Below are positions 1 through 12,000 of a stretch of 64,000 nt of DNA, in pieces (the stretch's first letter is position 1; each line of letters begins with the position of its first letter). The translations under genes and the position numbers were made by a program. Source of the DNA: Marchantia polymorpha subsp. ruderalis (Eukaryota; Streptophyta; Marchantiopsida; Marchantiales; Marchantiaceae); assembly GCA_037833965.1 (NCBI GenBank), contig AP031355.1, positions 27,925,501-27,989,500 of the forward strand. The letters are read 5' to 3'. The notes beneath the pieces were generated by a model, which ran no database searches, was not told where the DNA came from, and worked only from the letters and a program-made list of their open reading frames with translations.

Positions 1-864
1 ATCCGCCTCCTTCCTGCGATCCTCTTCAATTATCACTAATTGCGATTCGGTTTCAGCACGTTGCGCTCTCAATTCGCCACACTCTGACTGTAACCTGCGG
101 ATTAACTCTTCATCCGCCTGCCGTGCGAGCTGACATTGTTCCAACAACCGCGTCTGTCGCACGAGCTCCTCTGACAAAATCCGATTCTGGGCCTGCTCAG
201 AAATGAGTGCTTCCTTGACCTTCACTTGCTCCTTGGTGAGCTCGTCCAGTTTCTCATCCTTCATCTTCTCGGAGTGCTTGTAGAATTTCTGATTAAGTTT
301 ATACTGACCCCACAAGCATGCATGCTTCTCCTTCAATTCCCTCAACTCCTGGTCCACTCTAGCTAACAGCTTGCTGGTGTGGACTTTAGTGCGAGTCCGC
401 CTGCGCACTAACTCGATGTAAGATCCCGGCTGGAGTGGGTCGGCGTATTTATCGACCTTGCGATCCAAGTACCTCAGCAACGGAATCACCTGCTCAGAGA
501 GCGCCGCCGCCGGCGCTCCAACAATTTCCTCCTCCTCCTCCTCGGTGTCTTCTGCTCCTGACATTTCTTCCGTGGAGCCTCCGTCGTCATCATCCGAGTG
601 GAGAATTTCAGTCGCCATTGATTGCGTCGGCGACTGCCCCGAGTGGGGCTGCACGTCATCGACGTGTGCTGCCTGCGAAGGCACGGCTGCAGCCTCGCTG
701 CTCGTCGCCAAAATGTCTAAGGCGGAAGGCGAATGTGCCCGTGCGGCATCCCCGTCGCTCGCTTGTTGGTTGTCTACCGCGTCCTCTCTGCCGCCGTCGC
801 CCGCCGCCGAAGGCGATCGAGCGGAGGGTGGCTGCGCGGGGTTTGATTGCGCATCGCATTGCGG
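1..864 (-). mobile_element. Family 1 LTR fragment (U3 reading-frame part), reversed
   Basis: The minus strand matches the C-terminal half of the long U3 reading frame seen whole at 22797-25934: the coiled-coil part, the SYIELVRRRTRTKVHTSK block and the acidic stretch. The left side is cut by the window edge. Near 864 the sequence flips orientation into a plus-strand copy of the same family, so this piece forms an inverted-repeat arm with roughly 1409-2270. It is a broken fossil fragment with no LTR end of its own. Confidence 0.85.
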
Positions 865-3648
865 ACAGACGATCACAAGTGGACGTAGATCTACGCTTAC
901 GCGTGGGAAGGAGCAGTCCGGCTGTGCACAGGCGCTCGCCTGTGCACAGGTCGCCTGTGCACAGGTCACCTCCACACGTGCCGCCTGTGCACAGGCAGGA
1001 ATCACCCCCGTTCCAACGTAGGAAGGGGAAGGAGCCGGCGGAAGAGCCGCCTACGAGACACCGGCCCTCGGGGCCAGACCCTCCGGCGCACCACGCGCCG
1101 CAATTTGCGCCTTCGGCGCCAGGGCCTTCGAGCCGAGGAGATACGAGCAGGGAGTGTGCGGAGGCCACACTATCGGCGGGTAATCCGCCGGTAGATGCGC
1201 CTTCGGCGGTAGGGCCTCAGGGCCAAGGGACATTGGGCGAGCGGCCCCCGGCCATGTCGCCTTTGGCGATGGACGTCCGCGGCGCTACGCCTGCGGCGGA
1301 CAGGGCGCCGGCATTTGCGCCTGCGCACAGGCCAAGCACAGCCCCCGCGGACCGATCAAGGGAGCAGCAACAGACGGAGGAGCGGAGAGACTGTCCGCGG
1401 GATGAAATTTCGATGCGCGATGCGCAATCAAACCCCGCGCAGCCACCCTCCGCTCGATCGCCTTCAGCGGCGGGCGTCGGCGGCAGAGAGGGCACGGTAG
1501 ACGACCAACAAGCGAGCGGCGGGGATGCCGCACGGGCACATTCGCCTACCGCCTTAGACATTTTGGCGAAGAGCAGCGAGGCTGCAGCCGTGCCTTCGCA
1601 GGCAGCACACGTCGACGACGTGCAGCCCCACTCGGGTCAGTCGCCGACGCAATCAATGGCGACTGAAATTCTCCACTCGGATGATGACGACGGAGGCTCC
1701 ACCGAAGAAATGTCAGGAGTAGGGGACACCGAGGAGGAGGAGGAGGAAATTGTTGGAGCGTCGGCGGCGGCGCTCTCTGAGCAGGTGATTCCGTTGCTGA
1801 GGTACTTGGATCGCAAAGTCGATAAATACGCCGACCCACTTCAGCCGGGATCTTACATCGAGTTAGTGCGCAGGCGGACTCGCACTAAAGTCCACACCAG
1901 CAAGCTATTAGCTAGAGTGGACCAGGAGTTGAGGGAATTGAAGGAGAAGCATGAATGCTTGTGGGGTCAGTATAAACTTAATCAGAAATTCTACAAGTAC
2001 TCCGAGAAGGTGAGGGATGGGAAACTGGAAGAGCTCACCAAGGAGCAGGTGAAGGTCACAGAAGCACTAATTTCTGAGCAGGCCCAGAATCGGATTTTGT
2101 CAGAGGAGCTCGTGCGACAGACGCGGTTGTTGGAACAGTGTCAGCTCGCACGGCAGGCGGATGAGGAGGTAATCCGCAGGCTACAGTCAGAGTGTGGCGA
2201 ATTGAGAGCGCAACGTGCTGAGGCCGAATCGCAATTAGTGATAGTTGAAGAGGATCGCAGGAAGGAGGCAGATCGCACGAAGGTGGAGACGGCGAGGCGT
2301 GTCGCCCACTGTCTCAAGGGCTACGCCCACTGGGAAGTGGCGGCGCAGGAGAAACTCACACTGCGTGAGTTTGAACTTCGCGCAGCCGGGTTGTTGTCAG
2401 GCGACAGTAGGAGTCGGCGGAAGGTAGCAAAGAAGCTCGATGCTTTTCTGTCGAAGGCGCAGGATACCATGTCCGCCCTCGAAGTGGAGGTGTCCGCGGC
2501 GTTGCAGCGATTGGGACTGCGCAGTCGAGCGGAAGACTGGCAGGGTAGGGAGTTAGTGCGCGGCAGTCCGCCGCGCAGGAGACGTAGCACAGGTTCCGCG
2601 GAGTGTAGTGTAGCGTGGTCCCGTGCAGGCGTGTAGCATAGTGCAGTGTAGTGTTAGGTAGGTCTTAGAAGGTATAAAATAGTTCCAGGCGTTTTGCCTG
2701 GGGTTCTTTCCCATCAGAAGTGCAGATCAGGAACCCATTTCCTTTGCGTGTTTGTGTCCTTGAGTTCTGTCACCACGCACGAGGAGTTACAACTTAGCGT
2801 TCCGCATTTTGTAGCTGAAGGCCTTCGGCCGAATGTTTAGAGCTAGTACATTGGTTAGAGACTTGAGTAGTTCGGATCTGCACCTGCGGGTGACTGCCGA
2901 TGCTTAGAGCCAGTGACTAGTTAGATACTTGAACAGTTTCGCCCCTACACCTTCGAGTGTTTCTTTCCGATTGTACTCCTTGGGATTTTTCCCCTGAATG
3001 CCAAAGTGAAGTTTTGCTACTTCGTGTAAGCCTTGGTTGTAAATTCAGGTTACGCTGCAGCAGGTGCCTTGAGGGTAACCCCTGTAGTATTTCTGGGAAT
3101 GACAAGTGCCTGAGAATTCAAACTCTTCAATAGACTGTTGTTGTGTTACTGGAATGTTTCACAGTGAGTCCTTCAGTGTGGACCTGTGTTCTCTGCGCGT
3201 TTCGTGAGTTGAGAGTGTTGTTCACCGCGTAGGAGTGACTTCGATCCGAAGTAGGCAGTCCAAACCGGGTTTCCTACACTAGCAGCAAGCTAGTGGAAGT
3301 GTTGTAAAAGCCGGAGTTGGAAGTCACTGCCCGCAGCTTTGCCGAGTGTGCTCGCGAGAGACTTTCCCCCTGAAATCTTGAAGTAGAGGTCCTAACGGAT
3401 CTCTGGGTTGTATTTCTGTAGTTTCAGGTGTGTGTGTGTGTGTGTGTGTGTTACGCTGCACTGTGCGACCTCCGAGTGCGCTCCGAGTGGACACTTGCAG
3501 CATTTCTGGGAGTGACAGTCGCCTGAGAATTCAAACTCATCAATAGTCTGTTAAACGTGACACTTTGTACCCTGTGTGTTCCTCTGTCCCTGTGGGTTCG
3601 ACCTTTCTACCACTATATTGCAGTTTTAGCCTTTAGTGGGTTATTACA
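865..3648 (+). mobile_element. Family 1 LTR, 3' part (U3 frame end, TATA box, R, U5)
   Basis: Plus-strand family 1 LTR lacking its 5' end. It contains the C-terminal half of the U3 reading frame (to the stop near 2636), the TATA box (2673-2680), the adjacent hairpin CCAGGC/GCCTGG (2685-2701), the R stem-loop around 2814-2840, a GT microsatellite (3428-3451) and the LTR 3' terminus GTGGGTTATTACA ending at 3648. No primer-binding site follows, so it is a 3' LTR or solo LTR remnant. Its sequence is almost the same as 61431-64000, so the two are recent relatives. Confidence 0.88.
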
Positions 3649-3825
3649 GTGGTAGTCTTGCTCGGGAACAGGAGTGATTTTTCCTCTCTGTAGTTATCAC
3701 AAGACTGAAACCTTGTAATGACGGAGGGAAGGTCAAGTCTGAAGGTCTGATATTTGATGTATACATTGTAATGACGGAGGGAAGGTCAAGTCTGAAGGTC
3801 TGATATTTGATGTATACACTCTAAC
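3649..3825. other. Unassigned spacer between two LTR ends
   Basis: This 177-bp stretch lies between an LTR end at 3648 and another starting at 3826. It has no reading frame of note and resembles none of the LTR families here. Its only visible structure is the 53-bp tandem repeat. It may be a scrap of the older target DNA. Confidence 0.5.
3713..3818. repeat. 53-bp tandem repeat, two copies
   Basis: Two head-to-tail copies (3713-3765 and 3766-3818) appear identical by eye. Each starts TTGTAATGACGGAGGGAAGG and ends TGTATACA. The repeat is not found in the LTR families of the window. Confidence 0.9.
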
Positions 3826-5110
3826 TGTAATAACCCACCAAAGGCTAAAACTGCAGTATAGCAGCAAAAAGGTCGAACCCACAAGGACAGAGGCAACACA
3901 CAGAGTACAAAGTGTCACGTTTAACAGACTATTGAAGAGTTTGAATTCTCAGGCGACTGTCACTCCCAGAAATACAGCAAGTGCTCAACTCGGAGGACGC
4001 ACAATGCAGCGTTGTTCACCCCAACACACACTTGAAACTATAGAAACACAACTCAGAGGTCGGTTAAGACCTCTACTTAAGATTTCAGGGGGAAAGTCTC
4101 TCACGAGTACATTCAGCGAATCTGCAGGTAGTGACTTCCAACTCGGCTTTTACAACCCTTCCACTAGTTTCTCCTAGCGTAGGGCACCCGGGTTGGACTT
4201 CCTACTTCGGATGCGGTACCTTCGTCAAACCGAAGTCACTCACGCGCGGTGAACAACACACTCAACTCACAAAACACGCAGAGAATACAGGTCCGAACTG
4301 AGAAACTCAACCAGCTCATCTGCGAGCTTCGCCTTCTCCTTGGCGAACTCCTTTGTCGCCTCTTCAAGTTTCTTATTGCGCAACTTGTCGACGGCCTGGT
4401 GCACCTTCCGCGTAAGAGCAATGTGGCCCAGCAGGCACTCATTCTTCTCCCGCAGATCTTTAATGTCCCCATTCAGACGTGCCAACAACTTGCTGGTGCG
4501 GACTTTAGTGCGAGTTCGCCTGCGCACTAACTCGACGTAGGATCCAAGCTGACGGGGGTCTACATACTTCGTCACCTTGCGGTCAAGATACCTCAACAAA
4601 GGTACCACCTGCTCGCAAAGTGCCGCCGTCGGCGTGTCTGCCACCGATTGCTCCTCCTCCTCACCCGATCCCGATTCCGTTTCTCCTTCTTCGTCATCCT
4701 CCGAATTGAGGATTTCGATTGCCACTGAATTCTCTGGCGATTCTCGTGAGTGGGGCTTCGTAGCGTCTGCTTCGTCTGCTGCCGCTGTTGCCTCACTGCT
4801 TCCTCACTGCTTCCGGCCATAATGTCTAGGGCGGTGGAGGATTTTGGTTGTGCCAAACTCGCACGGCTCGCCCGTCCGGTTTCTACCAACTCCGCATTGC
4901 CGAAGGCGTCCACCGCCTAAGGCGTTCCTGCGGAAGGTGTTTGTGCGGATTGCAATTGTGCGGAGTGCACACGTGTTTCTCCCTTCTGACTGTCATTCCG
5001 CTCCTCCGTTAGGTCCTGCTCCTTTGATAGGTCCTGCTCCGAAGGTGCCTCCGCCAAAGGCGCATTTGTCGGCGCCGCTTCCGCCGAAGGCGGCTCGCCT
5101 GAAGTCCCTT
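3826..5110 (-). mobile_element. Family 3 LTR fragment (divergent third lineage)
   Basis: The piece starts with the terminal motif TGTAATAACCCACC, meaning the 3' end of a minus-strand LTR. It has a U5/R-like part to about 4290 and then a minus-strand reading-frame stretch (about 4267-4725) with an acidic tract, the block EQVVPLLRYLDRK and RRRTRTKVRTSKLLARL. The frame is clearly homologous to the family 1 and 2 U3 frames but differs from both in the acidic and coiled-coil parts. The upstream low-complexity part continues to about 5110. It is broken and rearranged, with much of R and the C-terminal frame missing between the two blocks. Confidence 0.72.
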
Positions 5111-6466
5111 GGCCCTCAGCGGATCTGCGGGTAGTGACTCCCAACTCCGGCTTTTACAACCCTTCCACTAGTTTCTGCTAGCACAGGGAACCCGGATTGG
5201 ACTTCCTACTTCAGATCGAAGTCACTCACACGCTGTGAACAACACACTCAACTCACAAAACGCGCAGAGAACACAGGTCCGAGAAACGATCCAGTAGCAC
5301 ACCATAACATTCTATTGAAGAGTTTGAATTCTTAGGCACTTGTCATTCCCATAAATACTACAGGGGTTACCCTGAAGGCACCTGCTGCAGCGTAACCTGA
5401 ATTACAACCAAGGCTTACTCGAAGTAGCAAAACTTCACTTTGGCATTCAGGGGAAAAATCCCGAAGGGGTACAATTAGGAACAATCACTCGAAAGTGTAA
5501 GGGGGAAACTGTTCAAGTATCTAACTAGTGACTAGCTTTGAGCATCGGCAATCACCCGCAGGTGTAGATCCGAACTACTCAAGTCTCTAACCAGTACACT
5601 AGCTCTGAACATTCGGCCGAAGGCCTTCAGCTACAAAATGCGGATCGCCAAGTTGTAGCTCCTCTTGCGTGGTGACAGAACTAAAGACACAAACACGCAG
5701 AGAAAATGAGTTCCTGATCTGCACTTCCGAAACTGGAAGAATCCCAAGGCAAGATGCCTTGAACTACTTTATACCTTCTTAGTCCTAACTAACACTACAC
5801 TACACTACACGCTTGCACGGAACCACGCTACGCTACACTCTGCAGATCCCGTGCTTCGCCTTCTGCGCGACACACTGCCGAGCACTAACTCCCTACCCGC
5901 CCAGTCTTCCGCTCGACTGCGCAGTCCCAGCCGCCGCAGCACCGCCGCAACCTCCACCTCGAGGGTGGCCATGGCGTCCCGCGACCTTGACAGAAACGAA
6001 TCTAACTTCTTTGCTACTCGCCGCCGGCTCCGACTGTCAACTGACACCAAACCCGCCGCACGAAACTCTAACTCGCGCAGTGTGAGTTTCTCCTGCGCCG
6101 CCACTTCCCAGGGGGTGTAACCTCTAAGGCAGTGGTTGACTCGCCTCGCCAACTCCTCTTTCGTGCGATTTGCCTCCCGCCGGCGATCGTCTTCAACTAC
6201 TATTAACTGCACGTTGCGCTCTCAATTCCCCGCACTCTGATTACAGTTTGCGGATTAACTCTTCATCCGCCTGACGTGCGAGCTGACACTGCTCCAGCAA
6301 CCGTGTCTGCCGCACGAGCTCCTCTGACAAAATTCGATTCTGAGCCTGCTTAGAATCACTAGCTCATCAGCGAGCTTCGCCTTCTCCTTGGCGAACTCCT
6401 TCGTCGCCTCTTCAAGTTTCTCATCGAGTGCGAGTCCGCATACGCACTAACTCGACGTAGGACCCA
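5111..6466 (-). mobile_element. Second family 3 LTR fragment
   Basis: The minus strand carries part of U5, the R region with the GGCCTTCGGCC stem-loop (about 5615-5635), the TATA-side hairpin CAAGGC/GCCTTG near 5745-5760, a reversed TATA (5768-5773) and a C-terminal reading-frame stretch (5805-6212; LGLRSRAEDW and GSAECSVAWFR are recognisable). It stops at 6466, where a family 2 LTR start begins. Around 6350-6460 short frame pieces are shuffled. It may be part of the same broken LTR as 3826-5110, but the order is not collinear. Confidence 0.7.
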
Positions 6467-7050
6467 TGTGGTAACACACTTTTTGTTTTTTTTGCAGAAT
6501 TTAAACAATTTTAGAAAACAAGTACCGAAGCAGTGTCTGTAGTTAGGAATTGGTACGATAAATAGAGTGGATTGAGGAGATCGTCACGAGGTCACGAAGA
6601 ATCGCGAAGTTGGACGTACCATCGCCAAATGCCTTTGACGCCTTCGGCAAGATCTCCTTTGCTGAGGTGTCTCTACTCACGCGCTTCCAGCGTTTAGGGA
6701 AGGTACGCTTCCGGCACAGACACAGCACAGGCACATCCGGAGGAGATCTTGCTGAAGACGTCAGAGGCCGGCAAGGACCTCTGAAGGCTTCCGACCATGA
6801 GTGCGCCTTCGGCGATGTGCCGCTAGCGCGGGAGAGAAACCTTCATAACAATCAGGATTCACGGTAGTTCCAGTTGGTTGAGGTTGCATTGGAAAGAGCT
6901 CGAGACGCTCGTTCTAACGAGCCCAAGAGCGCCGGAGATGGATCAGGGACAAAGAAGTTATGAGCGTCGGAAAACTCGCATCCGGACATGCGCTGTTCGC
7001 GCTAGGGTTCACCGTCGGACAGGACTCCCGTCGAAGTAGAAGAAGAACCT
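6467..7050 (+). mobile_element. Family 2 LTR, 5' fragment
   Basis: The piece begins with the family 2 5' terminus TGTGGTAACACACTTTTTG followed by the AT-rich start of U3, and matches 27881 onward and 41714 onward. It is cut near 7050, where a reversed family 1 segment begins at a short direct repeat (AACCTGTGCTTCGC occurs twice, around 7050-7080). There is no reading-frame part. It is a broken fragment. Confidence 0.85.
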
Positions 7051-9050
7051 GTGCTTCGCGGAACCTGTGCTTCGCCTCCTGCGCGACGGACTGCCGCGCA
7101 CTAACTCCCTACCCTGCCAGTCTTCCGCTCGACTGCGCAGTCCCAAATGCTGCAACGCCGCGGACACCTCCGCCTCGAGGGTGGACATTGTATCCCGCGC
7201 CTTCGACAGAAAAGAGTCTAACTTCTTCGCCACCTTCCGCCGACCCCTACTGTCACCTGACAACAACCCGGCTGCACGAAGCTCCAACTCACGCAGTGTG
7301 AGTTTCTCCTGCGCCGCCACTTCCCAGTGGGCGTAGCCCTTGAGACAGTGGGCAACTCACCTCGCCATCTCCTCCTTCGTGCGATCTGCCTCTCGCTTGC
7401 GATCATCTTCAATTACTACCAACTGCGATTCGGCCTCCGCACGCTGAGCTCTCAATTCCCCGCACTTTGACTGCAGCCTGCGGATCAAATCCTCATCCGC
7501 CTGTCGTGCGAGCTGACACTCCGCTTACAACCGCGTCTTTCGCACGAGCTCCTCTGACAAAATCTGATTCTGAGTTTTCTCTGAAATCAGTTCTTCCGTG
7601 GTCTTCACCACATCCCTGGTGAGTTCTTCCAGTCTCGCCTGCTTCAATGCGTCGTAGTGGGTGTGCGAGTTCCGCACAAGATTATACTGTCCCCACAAAC
7701 ACGCATGCTTCTCCCGTAAATCCTTCAACTCCCGGTCCACCCTAGCTAGTAGCTTGCTGGTGTGGACTTTAGTGTGAGTCCGCCTGCACACTAACTCGAT
7801 GTAGGACCCCGGCTGGAGTGGATCGACGTATTTATCAAATTTGCGATCCAAGTACCTCAGCAGAGGTATTACCTGCTCAGAGAGCGCCGCTGCCGGCGCT
7901 CCAACAATTTCCTCCTCCTCCTCCTCGGTGTCTCCCGATCCCGACATTGCTTCTATGGAGCCTCCTTCGTCATCATCCGAGGGGAGGATTTCGGTCGCCA
8001 TTGATTGCGTTGTCGACTGACCCGAGTGGGGCTGCGAGTTGTCTACGGGTGCTGCCGCCGAAGGCACTCATGCAGCTTCGCTGCTCCCCGCTAAAATGTC
8101 CAAGGCGGTGGGTGAATGTGGCCGTGCTACATCCCCATCATCCGCCTGTCGCTCGTCGACTGTGTCCTCTTCGCCGCCGACGTCTGCCGCCGAAGGCAAT
8201 CGAGCAGAATGTGTCTGCGCGGGGTGTAATTGCGCATCGCGCATCCGAATTTCGTCCCGCGGACAGACAATCCGCTCCTCCGTTAGGTCCTGCTCCCTCG
8301 ATCGGTCCTGCGCGAGGGCTGCGTCTGGCCTGTGCGTAGGCGCAAGTACCGGCGCCTTGTCCGCCGCAAGCGCAGCGCCGAAGGCGACAGAGCCGGAGGC
8401 CGCTCGCCCGATGTCCCTGGCCCCGAAGGCCCTACCGCCGAAGGCGCATCTGCCGGCGGATTACCCGCCGAAGGTGCGGTCTCCGCACGCTCCCTGCTCA
8501 AAACTCGTTGACCTGAGGGCCCTTGCGCCGAAGGCGCAAATCGCGGCGCGTTATACGCCGGAGGGTCTGGTCCCGAAGGCCCTTGACCCGAAGGCGGATC
8601 TTCTGCCGGCTCCTTCCCCTTCCTACGTTGTATCGGGGGTGAATCCTGCCTACTCGTAGGCGGCCGCCTGTGCGTAGGCGAACTTTCTCTGCCTACGCGT
8701 AGGCGGAGGTCCACGTCCGCTTGAGGTCGCCTTTCCGCTAAAACTCGCCTGTGCGTAGGCGGAACACTCGTCCGCATCGCACGTGGTAACTCCGGAGGCC
8801 CTTGGCCCGAAGGCCGCCTCTCGTCCGTCGGAGGTGTAGCGTGGTTTGCCGCCCCTGCGGACGTCCGCGCTCTCTCGATCCTCTCCGGCGACGCACTTCC
8901 CTTCTCCGTGGCGATCGTCGCCGTGTCCGCGCTGCTGGCTGGTAGCACAAGCCTGCGTGCCTTCTGCTTCGGCCGGCTGCACACTTTGTGCAGTGGCCGC
9001 TGTCGTATGGGAGCAGTGGGTTCTCGATGCTGCTCCTCCTCTGACTTCTC
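7051..9050 (-). mobile_element. Family 1 LTR fragment (U3 reading frame), reversed
   Basis: The minus strand carries most of a family 1 U3 reading frame, from the C-terminal block (near 7060) through the coiled coil (about 7525-7800), the acidic tract (about 7900-7960) and the palindrome-rich middle (about 8150-8780) to the region just downstream of the conserved N-terminal block. It is broken at several points. At 9050 it is cut by the 5' terminus of the plus-strand LTR at 9051-14086. The R/U5 part is absent. Confidence 0.85.
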
Positions 9051-12000
9051 TGTGGTACCCCACTTTTGGTATTTTTGAGGAAATTAAAACATTTTTGGAA
9101 AACTGTACCGCGGCAGCAGTGTAAATAGCCTTCGGTGCATCAAAACAGAGTGAAATCGGAAGATCGCAGAGATTCTCGAGAGAACTCGTAGAATCCAGGA
9201 GTGGGGTGCAACGTTGGGGACGGACACCACCCTCCATGCGGGCTCTGAAGGTATAACCCCTTCGGCGCAAGGCGCAAAATCCGCCTTCGGCGCTAGAGGA
9301 ATCCTTCAGAACTTGGTCAATTTCCAAACGCCTTGACTTGGTTAGGGTCTTGTTGGGAAGAGCTCGATGCGCTGATTCTAACGAGCCCAAGAACGCCACA
9401 AACGGATGAGGACTCCGGGAGTTATGAAGGTCGCAAGATACTCAGCTTTCCGCCTACGAGTAGGCGAGGAAAGTTTGTCCTATGCGCGGACGAAGGCAGT
9501 TCGCCTACGCGTAGTCGAAATAGGGTTTGACGTAGGCGCGATGTCCGCCGCGAATGTCGCCTACGCGTAGGCGAGGAAACCTTTGCCCAGGTGGACGAGC
9601 GAAGTTCGCCTACGCACAGGCGCTTCGGCGTCGGCGGGAAATCCGCCTTCGGCCCTAGAAATGCGCCTTCGGGGTTAGAAATTGTACGGCGCCTTCCGCG
9701 TCAGCGCAGCAGCGTGGACGGGCGAGGAATCACCGGAGTAGTAAGATCCGTACGGACCGTACGGACTGTACGGACGAAACGGATGGATGCTCCTTCGGTC
9801 GGACGGAGTTACGGCGGCAGGAGCGCCGACGGAGAGGCAAGAAATGGACAGACTGGACGGAGCCTGTTGACCGCAGTCAACGCATTCGGCGCCATCGCAG
9901 TAGCGCGGACGGAATTTGCCTACGCACAGGCGGGTGAAGTTCCGCGCCGGCGGAGATTCCGCCGGGGATTCCGCCTACGCAGAAGGGAGTTCAACTTTTG
10001 TCCGATGCGCGGACGATCGCCTTCGGCGGAGGGGGATTGGCCAAGGAGTGATACGAACGAGTGTAGCGCGCAAGGCGAGAAATCCGCCTTCGGCGCTGCG
10101 CACCCATGTCCGCGGCGTAGTAAGCTAGCGGAGTTCAAATTTGCCAATTCGAGCGTGTGAGTTAAATCGGCGTCAGCGGAGCGTGAAGCCGCGCGTGAGA
10201 GTGGAGACCGTTTTAGCGCACAGCCGGCGCGGCCATCAAGTGATTCGACCCTCACGACCAAGAGCCGACCATGACCTTCGACCAGGAGACGGAGGGCACC
10301 CCATTCTTGAATTTGCGATTTCATTTTCTAGTGCGAGCTACGCGCATCCACCTGCTAGCTGTTAAACATTCCAGACATCGCCGCGCGGAGAATTACTTGT
10401 TGATTGAGAGAGAATTGAGTGCGCGCGATTTGGAATTGAGTGAGATTAGAGTTTGCAGAGGGAGCAAGGAGCTCGAGCGGAGCAGAGAGAGAACTAGCGA
10501 GCAAGCTAATTTCAAGAACGCAATGTCGAAGCTGAACAGATTGCGGATGCTGCCGCTCCGGCTTCCACAGAACGGGTTGCGTGCCTACGAGGAACGGCTG
10601 ATTGCAAGAAAGCTCAATTTCTTGCTGTGGGGATGGAATTACATTTGTGTGGACATGGTGCGCGAATGGCTCGAACCACAGCGACCACCTACGCGCGGAT
10701 TGCGTCCGCATGTCGATCGGTGGACCGTCCAAGATTGGGCGCAGGCATTGGGGAGGTGTGCCGGCATCGACGGGTACCTTCTCTTTGATAGTGAGAGCGT
10801 CAAGGTGTCGAAGCAAGACGAGGCGCAATTTGTGGAATTGTTCAAACGAGAGAGGTCTACCAAGAATGGGTACAAGACCCGCAATTACAAAGATCGCTTC
10901 CGCCGAACTTTAGCGGCGGAGCTGCTGCAATTGCTGCAGCCACACCGCACCTCCTACATCACCTTGTGGCAGGTTTCTTTTGTGGAGCTCATCTTGGAGG
11001 GAGCTCCAGTTCACTGGGCGAGCATCCTGCACAGAGTGATGCGACAGCACGCATTCGAGGAGAAGGGGGGAACTCTCAATCACCTCTCCCCTTTCTTGAT
11101 CAATTTCTATCGGCAGAGGAATTGTTTGACCGCGGCGGAGCTCGCTCGCTTTCCGCCATTGTCCGTCGACAATCCCGGGAAGTATGTGCGGGATAACGAG
11201 GTCGACACCGATGCAGAGGATTCACCACCTTCTACTTCGCCGACACGGAGGGACGAGGGAAGAAGCACACCCGCAGCAAGAGTGCCGCGGAAGCGTCGAT
11301 GGAGAGAGGAGTCAGAGGAGGAGCAACATCGAGAACCCATTGCTCCCATACGACAGCGGCCACTGCACGAAGTGTGCAGCCGGCCGAAACAAAAGGCGCG
11401 CAGACTTGTGTTACCAGCCAGCAGCGCGGACACGGCGACGATCGCCACGGAGAAGGGAAGTGCGTCGCCGGAGAGGATCGAGAGAGCGCGGACGTCCGCA
11501 GGAGCGGCGGACCACGCTACACCTCCGACGGACGAGAGGCGACCTTCGGGCCAAGGGCCTCCGGAGTTACCACGTGCGATGTGGACGAGTGTTCCGCCTA
11601 CGCACAGGCGAGTTTCAGCGGAAAGGCGACCTCAAGCGGACGTGGACCTCCGCCTACGCGTAGGCAGAGAAAGTTCACCTACGCACAGGCAGGATTCACT
11701 CCCGATACAACATAGGAAGGGGAAGGAGCCGGCGGAAGATCCGCCTTCGGGTCAAGGGCCTTCGGGACCAGACCCTCCGGCGTACAACGCGCCGCGATTT
11801 GCGCCTTCGGCGCCAGGGCCTTCGCGTCAACGAGTTTTGAGCAGGGAGCGTGCGGAGACCGCACCTCCGGCGTATAACCCGCCGGCAAATGCGCCTTCGG
11901 CGGTAGGGCCTTCGGGGCCAGGGACATCGGGCGAGCGGCCTCCGGCTCTGTCGCCTTCGGCGCTGCGCCTGCGGCGGACAAGGCGCCGGTACTTGCGCCT

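Noticed and set aside
435-2636. A 733-codon plus-strand open frame
   Set aside because: It crosses the inverted junction near 864. Its first part is the antisense of the U3 frame and only the later part is in sense, so it is not one gene.
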